Shown here: in pieces, positions 32,163 to 42,714 of the stretch | How positions within the stretch are numbered: position 1 is the first letter of the stretch | Layout: every line of letters begins with the position of its first letter | DNA from: Pelobates cultripes | Lineage: Eukaryota; Chordata; Amphibia; Anura; Pelobatidae | Reading direction: 5' to 3' | DNA: 64,000 bases | Assembly: GCA_933207985.1 (NCBI GenBank) | Contig: OW240914.1 | Span: 288,637,143-288,701,142, forward strand | The notes under the pieces: model-generated | The model's database searches: none | Told to the model about the DNA's origin: nothing | The model's input: only the letters and a program-made list of their open reading frames with translations | Translations under genes and position numbers: made by a program

Positions 32163-33990
32163 ATGTCAAATAATCCTGATATCCCTGAGGAACTCTCGCT
32201 ACCCTGCATTCCCGCTAGGCCTGGCACCTCTGTTCCTGGAACAGACGTTGTTAGTCCTTCTTCTCTCAGATCATGGACCATCCCATGTCTCACTCCAGAA
32301 CTTAGAAGATGCTGCATCCCTTTCCCAGCTACTGCTAGGAAGGCCGATTTGTTCAGACTTTTAAATACGGCCACTGACAACTCTGATGCAGGGGAAGGCC
32401 CTAGTGGCACACAATTGCCAACATTTCATGCCATGATGACTTCGCTCATGTCATCCATCAGCACAATTGACGATAGTCTGGATAAATTGGAAGCAAGTGG
32501 TACTAAACAGACCGCTACGAACCCAATTGTTGCCAGTCACCCTCTGGCTGACATAACGGGTAATTCATTGGAATCAGTGTCGCTTAGTGAAGCTATTAAT
32601 CCTTCACACTCACTTTTACAGCTACATCCTTCACATCATTTCACTGACTATATTATTTTGGGCATGACTGAGGGATTTCACACTGGGTTGGTCCATTTAC
32701 CATCCGGTACACTGGAATGCGACAACCTACAATCCACATTAGACGATCCACAGTTGGTAAATACTCTTATCTCAACTGAGTTGGAACAAGGGTTTCTGTT
32801 GGGACCATTCTTTTCCCCACCCTTCACATCGTGGAGAACCAATCCTATAGGGGTGGTCACAGGGAAGATCTCACTCAAACCCAGACTGATAATTGATTTA
32901 TCAGCTCTACACTCCTCCACTGTCCCCTGCCTTAACTCTCTAATACCACTACACTACGCCACTATCGATCATGCCATAGGGGCCTTTCTGCAAGCGGGTA
33001 CTGTAGCATGGCTGAGTAAAACCGATGTGGTAAACGCCTTTAAGCTACTACCCATACATCCTTCCCTGTGGCATCTACACAGCATTAAGTGGCAAGGGAG
33101 GTATTATTTCTTCACCCGACTAACTTTTGGCTCCTAAAGCAGTCCACGTATATTTGACACGTTTGCAGAGGCTCTATGTTGGTTGTTACTAAATGTGTGC
33201 ATCTGGACGATTTCCTCTTCATTGAGAATAACACTCTTCCACCCAGTAGTTTGAATCACTTATTGGCACTCTTTGAATCTCTTAACATTCCTGTCTCTCC
33301 TCACAAAACTTTGGGTCCAGATACCTACATGCAATCTTTGGGGATCCAACTAGACACTATACACATGCAGGCCAGTCTACCTCAGGACAAGATTGAGTGT
33401 ACCCTGGCAAGTACTGAACATTACCTGCTACAAGGTCATTGCAATCGCAAATAACTCCAACTACTGCTTGAATCACTCAACTTTTATATCCCACCTGTTA
33501 TCCTTGTTTCCACTGTTTTCCTCGAACACTTCACATATCACATTAGATGTACACGCAACTTCTGATTTACGCATGTGGCGGGTTTTTCTCACCTCTCGGA
33601 ACGGGCGAACCATGTTTATACCACCCCCCTCCGACACATCACCTACACTATGGACAGATGCCACAGCTAACACAGGTTTTGCCGCCACCTGGGGTGATCA
33701 ATGGCTTTGGCGCCCTTGGCCGACCGAAGTCAAATCACTACCCAAATTCTCTGACACCTTGGCTTTATTCGAGTTGTACCCAATCGTGGCAGCAGCCATT
33801 GCTTGGGGACCATATTGGTCTGGCCACACGGTCAGGTGCTACTCGGATAACCTGGCTACATGCCATATTGTCAATAAAGGCCGATCGGCATCACTGGTCA
33901 TTATGAGACTACTAAGGCATCTCACATGGGTAGCAGCCACTTGTCAATTCTTTATAACATGCATACACATCCCGGGGTACACAAACACCT
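32163..33990 (+). pseudogene. DIRS-B gag-RT-RNase H, internally deleted
   Basis: The frame starts MSNNPDIPEELS (32163) with the DIRS gag N-terminus (ATARKADLFRLLNT). It then jumps in frame (around 32590) into the RT region, so most of gag including the zinc knuckle is missing. RT blocks are TDYIILGMTEGFHTGLVHLP, VVTGKISLKPRLIIDLSALH, SKTDVVNAFKLLP, YYFFTRLTFGS (then a stop) and HLDDFLFIENN (the YxDD box as HLDD, near 33210). RNase H follows with WTDATANTGFAATWGDQW, YSDNLATCHIVNKG and HIPGYTN. It ends at about 33985, where LINE sequence begins; no recombinase is present. It is close to DIRS-A in sequence. Confidence 0.75.
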
Positions 33991-34365
33991 CTGCTTGGAG
34001 GAAAGACGAGACGGGGGGATATGATAGAAACATTTAAATATATAAAGGGAATCAACACAGTAAAGGAGGAGACTATATTTAAAAGAAGAAAAACTACCAC
34101 AACAAGAGGACATAGTCTTAATATAGAGGGACAAAGGTTTAAAAATAATATCAGGAAGTATTACTTTACTGAGAGGGTAGTGGATGCATGGAATAGCCTT
34201 CCAGCTGAAGTGGTAGAGGTTAACACAGTAAAGGAGTTTAAGCATGCGTGGGATAGGCATAAGGCTATCCTAACTATAAGATAAGGCTAGGGACTAATGA
34301 AAGTATTTAGAAAATTGGGCAGACTAGATGGTCCGAATGGTTCTTCACATATATATATATATGTT
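33990..34365 (+). pseudogene. LINE RT C-terminus and 3' tail
   Basis: The frame MIETFKYIKGINTVKEE, TTTTRGHSLNIEGQRFK, YYFTERVVDAWNSLPAEVVEVNTVKEFK is the C-terminal block of a CR1/L2-type RT. The non-coding tail 'gggcagactagatggtccgaatggttcttc' follows and then (AT)n. The tail differs from the LINE at 1-2157, so it is another subfamily. It truncates DIRS-B. Confidence 0.8.
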
Positions 34366-34864
34366 AGTTGGAAGGCCATTTGGCCTGAATTTGTGGGAGG
34401 AGTTATGATCCTATATAAACGCTACCCCCCTGCTTACCTTTGTCGTGCAAGCTGTTTGTCATCACCATAGTTACCTGCACTTCAGCTTCGTCGTTCCCGC
34501 CAAGTCCTGTCGGAAGCTTTCTCCAGCAAGCAGTCCGTCACCAGCAGCTCATACCTCCGTCTTCCATGCCCATCCACCGGCTTCTACCCGACTTCGCCAC
34601 TTGCTACCCTGCTTCCGGTCACGAGACTGGCACGTCCACGTAAGTATAAACGTGGGAAAGGGCGTTTGACTATTTCCCACGTTCGGGCCTAAAAATGCGG
34701 TTATAGGCTTCCTTTATTACTTACCCAGGCGTCCGCAGGAATTTTTCCAGGAGGGGGGCATAATTGTAATGACATCCATGCTTGGTACCTTTTTGACAGT
34801 GTCATGAAAGGGAAGGGGCATAGCCATTATCACATAAAGCCAGGGTGAATAGTGTTTTCACAAC
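34366..34864. other. Promoter-like but unassigned sequence
   Basis: There is a TATA-like 'ctatataaacgc' at about 34412 followed by a pyrimidine-rich stretch, similar in look to an element leader or LTR. No gene or matching repeat was found. It may be the remaining 3' side of DIRS-B. Confidence 0.25.
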
Positions 34865-34920
34865 TATGGTGTCAGGAATATATGTTTGTATTCCTGACAC
34901 TATAGTGTTCCTTTAAGCAA
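34865..34920. repeat. MITE end with hairpin, 'cctgacactatagtg' family
   Basis: 'ctatggtgtcaggaata' pairs with 'tattcctgacactatag' around a short loop, and the segment ends 'tgttcctttaa'. It parallels the terminal hairpin of the element at 37966-38453 (actatagtgccaggaaaac and inverse, then tggtcctttaa). It is a fragment only. Confidence 0.5.
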
Positions 34921-35095
34921 ATTAAAGGACCATTCTGGTCACCATAACAACTTCACCTATATGAAAATGCTATGATGCCAGGAAGCCCCTGGGTGCTCGC
35001 TTTCCTTTAAGGGGTTAAATCGCTCTCAAATTGTTTAACCCCAAAGGCTTCCTCCAGCTCCAGGTTGCTCAGTGGTATTTGGCTTCTGAAACAGA

Positions 35096-35307
35096 GTGTC
35101 AGGAAGTGCAGATTGACGTCAGGCATGGGTGCCGCTGATTGGCTAGAGTGGACAGTTGACGCACTAAGCCAATCACTAGTTCCCGGTTCATAAAATATTT
35201 TTACTTTTTTATAAATGGGGAGCTACTGATTGGCTTAGAGTGCCAGCTGACCGCTCTAGCCAATCAGCAACACCCCTACCCAACGGCACTCTGTGCTTCC
35301 TGACACT
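35096..35307. repeat. Large inverted repeat (about 212 bp hairpin)
   Basis: The left arm runs 'gtgtcaggaagtgcag' through 'gctgattggctagag' to 'aagccaatcactag'. The right arm is its reverse: 'ctactgattggctt', 'ctctagccaatcagc', 'ctgtgcttcctgacac'. The turn lies in the A/T run near 35190-35212. Sequence before it ('attaaaggaccattctggtcacc', 34924) looks like a MITE terminus, so the hairpin is probably the body of a non-autonomous DNA element. Confidence 0.65.
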
Positions 35308-35424
35308 CAGTAAATAAAAGTGAACACATTAATACTGATATTTTTTTACCTTTGGAGATGAGAAGGTCCAGCATTTCTCTGCCTGGCCCAGGTACCAAAG
35401 CCTTATGATGTGGTGTCCAGAATA

Positions 35425-36030
35425 AAGTGGAGGTTCACTTCATTTGTCCTTCCTGCTCCAATCTCCTTTTCCTCTCCTTCATTTGTCCTTCCTGCTCCAA
35501 TCTCCTTTTCCTCTCCTTCATTTGACAGTCTTTTTTTTCTTCTGACACTGTTTTCTATCCTTGGCCCCTTCTGCTCTTTTACCTTTCTGCTACTTTCTGC
35601 TTATTTAGCGCCCTTCTGCTCCTTTCTCATTCTGATCCCTTTCTGCTCCCTTTTCTACTTTACCTTTGTGCTCCTTCTGATTCTTTCTGCTCCTTTACCT
35701 TTGTGCTCCTTCCTGCTCCTTGCAGGCCATTCCTGCCCCTTCTCCTATTTTACCTTAGTGCTCCTTCTGCCCCTTCCAGCTCATTTCTGACCCTTTCTGC
35801 TCCTTCTACTTTACCTTTGTGCTGCTTTACCTTCCAGCTACTTGCTGACCCTTCCTGTTCATTTCTGTTCCTTTGTGCTCCTTCTCCTACTTTACCTTTT
35901 GTGCTCCTTGCTGTCCCTTCCAGCTCCTTGCTGCCCCTTTCTGCTCCTTGATGTCCCTTCCTGCTCATTTCTGTTCCTTTTCCTTTTCTTACTTTACCTT
36001 CCCGCTCCTTGCTGACTCTTCATGTAGGCT
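35425..36030. repeat. Pyrimidine-rich degenerate minisatellite
   Basis: About 600 bp of imperfect units of the type 'ctgctcctttaccttTGTGCTCCTT'. A duplicated 42-bp block ('tcatttgtccttcctgctcc...') stands at 35440-35525. Long open frames in it are by-products of the C/T bias and not genes. Confidence 0.8.
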
Positions 36031-36290
36031 GTCTCCCCCATCCCTCACTTCCATAGGCGTGCGCACGGGGTGCGTCGGGTGTGCCTGGGCACACCCTAAT
36101 CCCCGCGGCACGCCAATGGATTGAGACCGCTATCCGAGCGGCGGCGGCTCTGGTCTAAGCCTCCATGGGCCGGTGGGGAGATCAAAGTTCTACCTCACGG
36201 TCCACAGCAGCATGGAGGGAGGCAGCAGAGAACCCGGGCTAGAGTTCACTCTCCACTGAACCACCAGGGAAGGCAGCAGGACTGGGATAT
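36031..36290. other. GC-rich non-coding stretch
   Basis: It contains 'ggtgtgcctgggcacacc', a perfect short palindrome near 36078-36096. No coding potential is seen. Confidence 0.4.
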
Positions 36291-36299
36291 TAACTAATC

Positions 36300-36590
36300 T
36301 GCCCCACCTCCACCCAAACATACAGCACACACACACACACACAGCACCTACACAAAGCCCACAAACAGCACACACATATATCACCCTCGCACACACAGCA
36401 CCCACGCACACCCAGCACACTAACAGCATCCTTGCAAACACACAAAACCCACACACAAACAGCACACTCACAACACAAACAGCACCCTGACAAACACACA
36501 ACACCCAAACAGCACACTAACAGGACCAGAACAAACACGCACACACAAACACCCTCTCACACACACACACACACACAGCACACTATAGGA
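36300..36590. repeat. (CA)n-rich minisatellite
   Basis: Imperfect units built on 'cacacacagcacc' fill this stretch. The minus-strand Cys/Val open frames are artefacts of the repeat. Confidence 0.85.
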
Positions 36591-36790
36591 TGCCCCCCAC
36601 TCTCCTAATCTATAGGCTGCTGCCCCCCCTCACTCCCCTAATCTATAGGATGCCCCCCCTCACTCTCCTAATCTTTAGGATGCCCCCCCTCACTCCCTAA
36701 TCTATAGGCTGCTGACCCCCCCAGCCTCACTCCCTAATCTATAGGCTGCTGCCCCCCCTCTCAAACCCTCCCCCCATCCCCCACTTACCT
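36585..36790. repeat. Tandem repeat, about 30-bp unit
   Basis: The unit 'aatctataggctgctgccccccctcactccc' is repeated five to six times with indels. Confidence 0.85.
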
Positions 36791-36839
36791 GATCTGTAGG
36801 CTCTCTCTGGCTGCATGTGTTGCTCCCCAATCAGCAGAG

Positions 36840-37395
36840 AGAAGCAGGGATAAGATGCAGCTTCCCTTGGGAGGCATAATACCTGGAAATAAATTTATAG
36901 CACAGTCATAGGGTCTATGTGGTGGTAACCCCTCCGACTGGGCTTTGTTGAACACCTCCTTTAAATCCAGATACTGCGGTGGGATTTCTGTGGTTAGGGG
37001 AATATTGATGGTCCCAATTGGTTGTGGCACCTGCTTTAAGCAAACACCTCTGCATCTCTCACCCCAACTCCCAACCTCTCCTTCAACCCAATCTAAACGT
37101 GGATTGTGTTTCTGGAGCCAAGGGAAACCGAGTATTATCGGACACGTAGGTGAAGATATGATTTGAAAAACCATCTCTTCAGAGTGTAGAATACCCACTG
37201 AGACAGTGATCGGCAGTGTTTCGTGTGTGATGAGAGGCTGGGTAAGGGGCCTCCCATCGATAGCCTCTACTGCTATGGGTCTCTCTTTCTGTCTTAAGGG
37301 CAGGAGAAACTTTGCAGAGAATTCTTTGTCTAGAAAATTCTCCGCTGCCCCAGAGTCAATCATAGCCTCACACTGTACATCGGTTTTCTAATAAG
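36840..37395 (-). pseudogene. Ty3/Gypsy protease and RT start
   Basis: Minus-strand frame MIDSGAAENFLDKEF carries the aspartic protease DSGA active site (about 37360). ILGFPWLQKHNP is the second protease block, and DLKEVFNKAQSEGLPPHRPYDCAINL is the start of the Gypsy RT region. The frame then leaves homology near 36850, so the RT proper, RNase H and integrase are missing. Gag lies upstream on the same strand. The protease would cut the Gag-Pol polyprotein. Confidence 0.8.
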
Positions 37396-37433
37396 ACATG
37401 GTAACTCTTATAAGGAAACGGTTCTTAGTCAAT

Positions 37434-37966
37434 TTAGGGGACATATACATCACACCTAAGGTCGGTCCCCGAACGTGCCTTAAGTGCGCAAGTGTTCCGG
37501 CCGGACTGGACATGAAAATCTTTTATGTTCCTTTTTGCCACAATACATACACAACCCCTCATTGCGTTGGTGAGTCTAGCAATGCCCAATTGCATGGGTT
37601 CAGGTTCTGGAGGTGGAGCTTGGCTAGTAACCACTGGGTTAGAGAAACGAGGGGTTATGGACAAGTTAGGACGTCTATTACGTTGTTTGTTTTTCTCCCT
37701 TTCTCTGAGCCTGTTATCGATATCTATCATATAAGCAATAAAGTCATTAAGGTTGACCGGAAGTTCTCTGGCTGCGGTCTCATCCTGTATATTCTCAGCT
37801 AAACCTTCTGAGAAAGCAGCCACCAAACCACTATTGGTCCAGTCAACCTCAGACGCCAATGTTCTGAACTCAATGGCGTAATCAGCTACAGAGCGACTGC
37901 CATGCTTTATTCTGATTAGGGCTTTGGCAGCATCCTTTTCTCTTCCTTTAGGCTTAAAAGTAGCCT
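37434..37966 (-). pseudogene. Ty3/Gypsy gag, C-terminal half
   Basis: The minus-strand frame KATFKPKGREKDAAKALI, SVADYAIEFRTLASEVDW, AFSEGLAENIQDE, PVNLNDFIAYMIDIDNRL is the capsid-like domain of fish/amphibian Gypsy gag. A frame break falls in the expected zinc knuckle (around GCVCIVAKRNIK), so only traces of the Cys residues remain. The N-terminal half lies beyond the MITE at 37967-38453, in register if that insert and one TAA are removed. Confidence 0.75.
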
Positions 37967-38454
37967 TAGGCACCCAGACCACTTCAGCTTAATGAAGTGG
38001 TCTGGGTGCCAGGTCCAGCTAGGGTTAACCCATTTTTTCATAAACATAGCAGTTTCAGAGAAACTGCTATGTTTATCAATGGGTTAGGTCTTCCCCCTAA
38101 TCCTCTAGTGGCTGTCTCATTGACAGCCACTAGAGGCGCTTGCGTGCGTCTCACTGTGATTTTCACAGTGAGAGCACGCAAGCGTCCATAGGAAAGCATT
38201 ATGAATGCTTTCCTATGTGACCGGCTGAATGCGCGCGCAGCTCTTGCCGCGCGTGCGCATTCAGCCGACGGGGAGGAACGGAGGAGGATCGGAGGAGGAG
38301 AGCTCCCCGCCCAGCGCTGGAAAAAGGTAAGTTTAACCCCTTTTCCCCTTTCCAGAGCCGGGCGGGAGGGGGACCCTGAGGGTGGGGGCACCCTCAGGGC
38401 ACTATAGTGCCAGGAAAACGAGTATGTTTTCCTGGCACTATAGTGGTCCTTTAA
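37966..38454 (-). mobile_element. Hairpin-chain MITE inserted in Gypsy gag
   Basis: The element has no coding frame and consists of consecutive short inverted repeats. On the gag (minus) strand it is flanked by TAA on both sides (38455-38457 and 37963-37965), a 3-bp target duplication as made by PIF/Harbinger-type transposases. Hairpins in + coordinates: 37967-38010, 38037-38074, 38102-38136, about 38137-38185, 38190-38220, 38220-38270, 38308-38365, 38372-38400 and 38402-38447. The ends are not classic TIRs; each end is itself a hairpin. A relative without the internal hairpins is at 11216-11549, and fragments lie at 34865 and 48490. Confidence 0.7.
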
Positions 38455-38457
38455 ATG

Positions 38458-38880
38458 CTGTTATGAAGACACTGTAATCATGGGCTACGGAGTTTCCACT
38501 CTCCCATAAGGGGTTAGCCCAGATTAAAGCCTTTCCTGTTAATTGGTTCATTAGATAGCCAATTTTCAATCTATCTGTAGGGAATGAACCGGGGGAAGCT
38601 TCAAAGTGGTATTCAATTTGGTTTAAAAAAACCTCTAAATTCTTTAGCATCACCTCCAAAACGAGGGGGAGGTGAAAGGGTTATGGATGGTGGTTTATGT
38701 GCCACAGGAGCCACTACAGGTGGCGGAATCACATGTGGTACAGGAGGTGCCTCCAAATAGGCAGTTCTCTGGAGCAAGGTCTGAAATGCCTGGGCAAATT
38801 GATCTAACCTGTGGTCCATATCCTCCACCCAATTCTCACAGGCAATCATATGTTTGCATAGTTCCGCAGGATCCATGGCC
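38458..38880 (-). pseudogene. Ty3/Gypsy gag, N-terminal half
   Basis: Starting at the ATG at 38876 (MDPAELCKHMIACENWV) the minus strand reads a coiled-coil-like helix (DHRLDQFAQAFQTLL), a Pro-rich linker, then PPPRFGGDAKEFRGFF. After a small frame break come FLNQIEYHFEASPGSFPTDRLKIGYLMNQLTGKALIWANPLWE and the stretch up to the MITE. This is the matrix/capsid start of the same gag as 37434-37966. Confidence 0.75.
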
Positions 38881-38890
38881 CTGTCGTAAT

Positions 38891-39525
38891 GTCACGGCTA
38901 CTAGTGTGGTCCAGCACGCAGAAACTATGTAAACATATACATAAGAAGGAAAAGGAAAATAAAAGGACAGAGCGTAAACCGGACTAATACGCTAGAGATA
39001 GAGAATGGTCAAAGGGAAAGCCGAGGTCAAGGAAGCCAGAAAATACACAATACCATTCACAAGCCAAGTCAGGGAAAGCAGAATTCAGAATAACCAGGGA
39101 AAAGCCAAGATCAGGATACCAGATTCACAAAGACAAAGCACTCTCAGGAAACCAGGAACAGGAAACCACGACAGGGCAAGGTACTGGGGAGAGTTAGGGA
39201 TTTAAATATCCCTCTCTATGCTCTGATTGGTCAGAGGGCGACCTCTGACCCCAAAACGTGCGTGTGAGTTGATGTCGTGACGTCACGCGTACGTTAGTAT
39301 AATTTGAGGGCGGAGCTAGAGATGAACGCGACCACGCGGTCAGCGCCATCTTTGATTTGGACGCGACGCCCGGAAGACCTGGGGGAGCGGTTGCCAGCTA
39401 ACCGACGAGCGGGTAAGCTCGTGCTGTCGGCGAGGCTGTGTCGGTCGGGCACGGCCGTGCCACGCGGCGGGCCGGTGACCGCAACACATCATCTAGAAAA
39501 AGGGCAGGTTCTGTTATAATAAAGA
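38891..39525 (-). mobile_element. Ty3/Gypsy 5' LTR
   Basis: It lies immediately upstream of the gag leader on the minus strand and ends GTAGCCGTGACA at about 38891; its start is near ATAACAGAACCTGCCC at about 39518. A TATA-like gatatttaaatcc (about 39205) follows a CCAATCA box (ctgaccaatcagagc, about 39230). The stretch after it is T/C-rich with 'ctgacttggc'-type repeats. The 3' LTR was not found; the element is cut at 36840. Confidence 0.65.
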
Positions 39526-40620
39526 AGTTCGGGATGTCTTTAGCCACTATTTCCCTCCCTGATAATCTCTTCCTGGTTTCTGTTACAGAGTATTCCAGAG
39601 TAAATCTGTAACTGTAAATAACTTGATTTGCTGACTATTCAGGATTCTTGACTTCAACTTGTCCTAATTACTCTTTATCATCTGCCTCTACCACCTTTGG
39701 CTTCAATTGTATATTTTAGGTAAGCTTTGTAAATAATATTTCTGGATAAACCTTTAAATTGATTTCATATTTCAAAAAATATTTTAATAATGTATAGTTT
39801 TTATATATGATGTATTTTGATGTTTTAATCTTTTAGATAAAAACCCCCCTTAAAAGTTTATCCAAAAATATTAGATTATTTGAAAAGAGTATCCATAAAT
39901 ATAATATAAAAATAAAGACCTTATTAGCTTGTTATACTAGCTACTCATGTTATCATGATATAGTGGCTACACAAAACAATTCAAATTACCCAAAGGGATA
40001 ATTTGTCACATTTAAATGTAATAAAACTGAAATAGAAATTTGACCCTGTAACTTTAAAAAAAACCAAAAAAACAGAAAACCTGTACATGGTGGCATTGTT
40101 GTACTCGGACATCACTGAATACAAATATATGTGATTTATTGTATTAACACTTGTAAGAATTCTGATATTCACATTTTTTAAATAATGCAATATTGTACCT
40201 ATAAAAAAGTAAATTTTCCTAATTTCTAACACTTCTTTATTATATTTCTATTAAACTATGGTTCATTTATAAATAAGAGACACACAAAGGGACTGGAAGG
40301 AAGAGACACACAAGGAGGGGTTTAAAAGACACACAAGGAGGGTGTAAGACACACAAAGGGGAAAATGGGGGATAAGATTGTAAGACAAAACAGGCATAAT
40401 CCACTAAATGGGAAAAGGCTTTCAAAAGAGCGGATCAGAAACACAAAAGGAGGTAAGCAATTGAAGAGAGGAGTTAAGGGACACACGTGCAGATGCATTT
40501 TTTGGGGAGAATGGGGACAGCAAAATGCATCTACGTCTGTGTAGCCTAAAATACTTGCACCAGCCCTGGTTTTCGTTCAGAACTTGGACAATTGCCTCTG
40601 GAATAATTTCCATTTAGATA
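39526..40620. other. AT-rich upstream region of the SPINK-like gene
   Basis: No coding frame is supported. 40258-40375 has purine-rich repeats 'agacacacaaagg' / 'gggactggaagg'. The stretch from about 40560 to the TATA box is the presumptive proximal promoter. Confidence 0.5.
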
Positions 40621-40643
40621 TGCTATGGGTGTGGCCAGTTCAG

Positions 40644-40651
40644 TATATATA
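40644..40651 (+). promoter_or_regulatory. TATA box of the SPINK-like gene
   Basis: TATATATA lies 84 bases before the ATG at 40728, preceded by 'gtggccagttcag'. Transcription would then start near 40675, giving a leader of about 50 bases. The position suits a tissue-specific secreted-protein gene. It is inferred from sequence only. Confidence 0.6.
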
Positions 40652-40727
40652 CAGGCTGCCTTCCAGTTGTTTTAGAATCCATACAATTACTACAGCAAGT
40701 CTGAGTAAGTGAAGATATAGAAAAATC

Positions 40728-40773
40728 ATGAAGGCTATCTACTTAACTTTGCTGGCTGCTGTCCTGCTTTCAG
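40728..40773 (+). CDS. SPINK-like Kazal inhibitor, exon 1 (signal peptide)
   Basis: The ATG at 40728 opens MKAIYLTLLAAVLLS, a typical signal peptide: a Lys after Met, a Leu/Ala-rich core and a small residue at the end. It is followed by a consensus donor (TCAG/GTGAGTAAAAG). The exon has 46 coding bases, 15 codons plus one, so the intron is in phase 1. SPINK genes place an intron at this spot. The coding part is short, as in the family (about 80 residues in all). The Kazal exon is 20.7 kb downstream, and the phases of the two exons do not fit directly, so a small exon of 3n+2 bases must lie between them. Confidence 0.7.
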
Positions 40774-41366
40774 GTGAGTAAAAGGTTCTTTTATATGCTA
40801 GATATACCAACAAAATGACACCTAATATTATGATACTTGGGGACAAGAGCTCTGAATTACATTGTAGCAAGTAGAAATATACTAACTTCACCCAGTTTAT
40901 TAATGTGGAGGTAAATGTTAAAGTATATTCATGGGGGTCTATTAACAGAAGAAAGTGCTGTTTTTTTTGTTGTTTTTTTTTGATCCACATAATGCATAAT
41001 TTAGACCAGGTTGGTCAAACTGAAAATTATATCGAGATCACCTGAGGTCTTACCTATCTTGGCTAATTTACCCTAATGCAATTTAGTTATGAAATAATTA
41101 TTTATTTTTAATGTAAATTCCTTTTTTCAATATGTTTTATTTACTTTTTTGCAATTACCTATAAGTAAGCATGTTCCTTTCATCTATGTATGATGCTATA
41201 ACAATGGTTTGTCCAATTCATTTTACCTTGATACTCTGTAGCTACACTTAGTAGGAATCTAAATTGTTGGAAAATCCCTGAAAGGATCTCGTGTAATGAA
41301 ATAAATGGACCATAGATTCTAGACATACAAAGGAAAAATTATTATTTACATACTATAGATAAGATC

Positions 41367-41514
41367 GTGAATAGCCTGGATTCCCTCGTGCACCCAAAAA
41401 TAGGAAGAGCCATTATTGAAAAAACGAAACAAAATGCTTCTCTACTTTTCTCTTTTGTTTTTCTATTATGGGCTCTTCTTATATTTGGGTGCACGAGGGA
41501 ATCAGGCTATTCAC
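41367..41514. repeat. 148-bp near-perfect hairpin element in the intron
   Basis: 'gtgaatagcctggattccctcgtgcaccca' and 'aggaagagcc' on the left match, inverted, 'ggctcttctt' and 'tgggtgcacgagggaatcaggctattcac' on the right. The inner parts (attattgaaaaa..aaacaaaa / ttttgttttt..ctattat) also pair, leaving a loop of about 20 bases. It is probably a tiny foldback MITE. It is transcribed with the SPINK-like intron on the plus strand and would fold into a long hairpin. Confidence 0.75.
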
Positions 41515-42706
41515 TTTTTACTTAGTTTGGCTTAGAATCATACTAGGATTATGCAGTGGAATTAATAAATTAGTAAACTGGTTGGTCGGTGTGGCAGCAG
41601 AGCCAATTCCTCTTTTCATAATACGACTAAGCAAGGTTTAGGTTTCCTAGCCCACAAAGACTTATAAAATTCTGTTTACCTTCGGTTCAAATAGTGCGTA
41701 GGGATCTTATATCCCGAGGTATAGGAGTTTTACTCTATCTTTTTTGTTTGTTCTTCCTATGAACCTTAGTCTAGGTGGGGCAAAATGTATTAGGGATTAT
41801 CTGGTAGGCTGTAGAAATATATTTATTCCTATTTTTACTAATATAGCTCTATCTCAATCTGCCACAGCCTTTCGCTACAATCATATATAATAATGTTACT
41901 CTGATGTAACAATAAAGTAGATATCCTGTTTCAATTTTATTATACTGGTACGAACAGCTAGCCTCTATAGGGCTTTTCTACATTCAATAAAACACAAATT
42001 TCAAGGATTTCTGTTTTGTTAAGTATGTGGCTAAACATAATCCTAATTTTAGCCATTTAGATGACACTTCACACATGTCCTAGCACTAAATAAAGGATTT
42101 CCCAATTAATATTTGCATTGGTTATGTGAAAGCAATGTCCTAATAAATTGTCATATACCATTTTAACTTGTGTGACACTATCTTATCTGTAGTATTTAAA
42201 TCATTTTTTTCATTTGTATGTTTAGAATCTATAGTCCATTTATTTCAATATACGCGATCCTTTAAAGGATTTTCTCACAATTTCAGGTTCCTTTTCTTTA
42301 TGATTAGGACCTTTTTTTCTGGCCTATTATCTAGGGTTAGGCCCTTTAGTTGGTAATTTTTCCTACTAGGAGACCTTTCCTCTATTTCTTCTTGTGTCCA
42401 TGGACTTTTAACTATGAGCATTTTAAAGGATTCTTTGCTAAATAATTCATTGTTCAAATGTAAGGTAAAATAGAGGAATTAGAAAAGCACATGAATTTGA
42501 GAATCTCTTTCCAAAAAAAACTATTTTACTCCAAGCTTTGCAATTCTGATTTCAGTTCCCCCCATCTAGTGATTGAATGCCTTGTTCTCACACCAGCACA
42601 TATAATTGAGAGGCTGGTGAGTGTTGCTTCTCCGAAAATAACAATTAGGTATTGTTGCTGTAGCAGCGGCCAGATGAATTGATGTTTGTTTCGAAGGCAG
42701 AAAGTG
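41515..42706. other. Intronic sequence; partly hAT 3' flank
   Basis: No exon or RNA gene is supported. The part from about 42540 to 42706 may still be the non-coding 3' flank of the hAT element, since it continues smoothly across the 86-bp MITE insertion. Confidence 0.4.
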
Positions 42707-42714
42707 CCCTAAAA

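Noticed and set aside
35410..35951. Leu/Ser/Pro-rich open frames
   Set aside because: They come from a C/T-biased degenerate tandem repeat.
36190..36544. Minus-strand Cys/Val-rich open frames
   Set aside because: They are translations of a (CA)n-rich minisatellite with no independent support.
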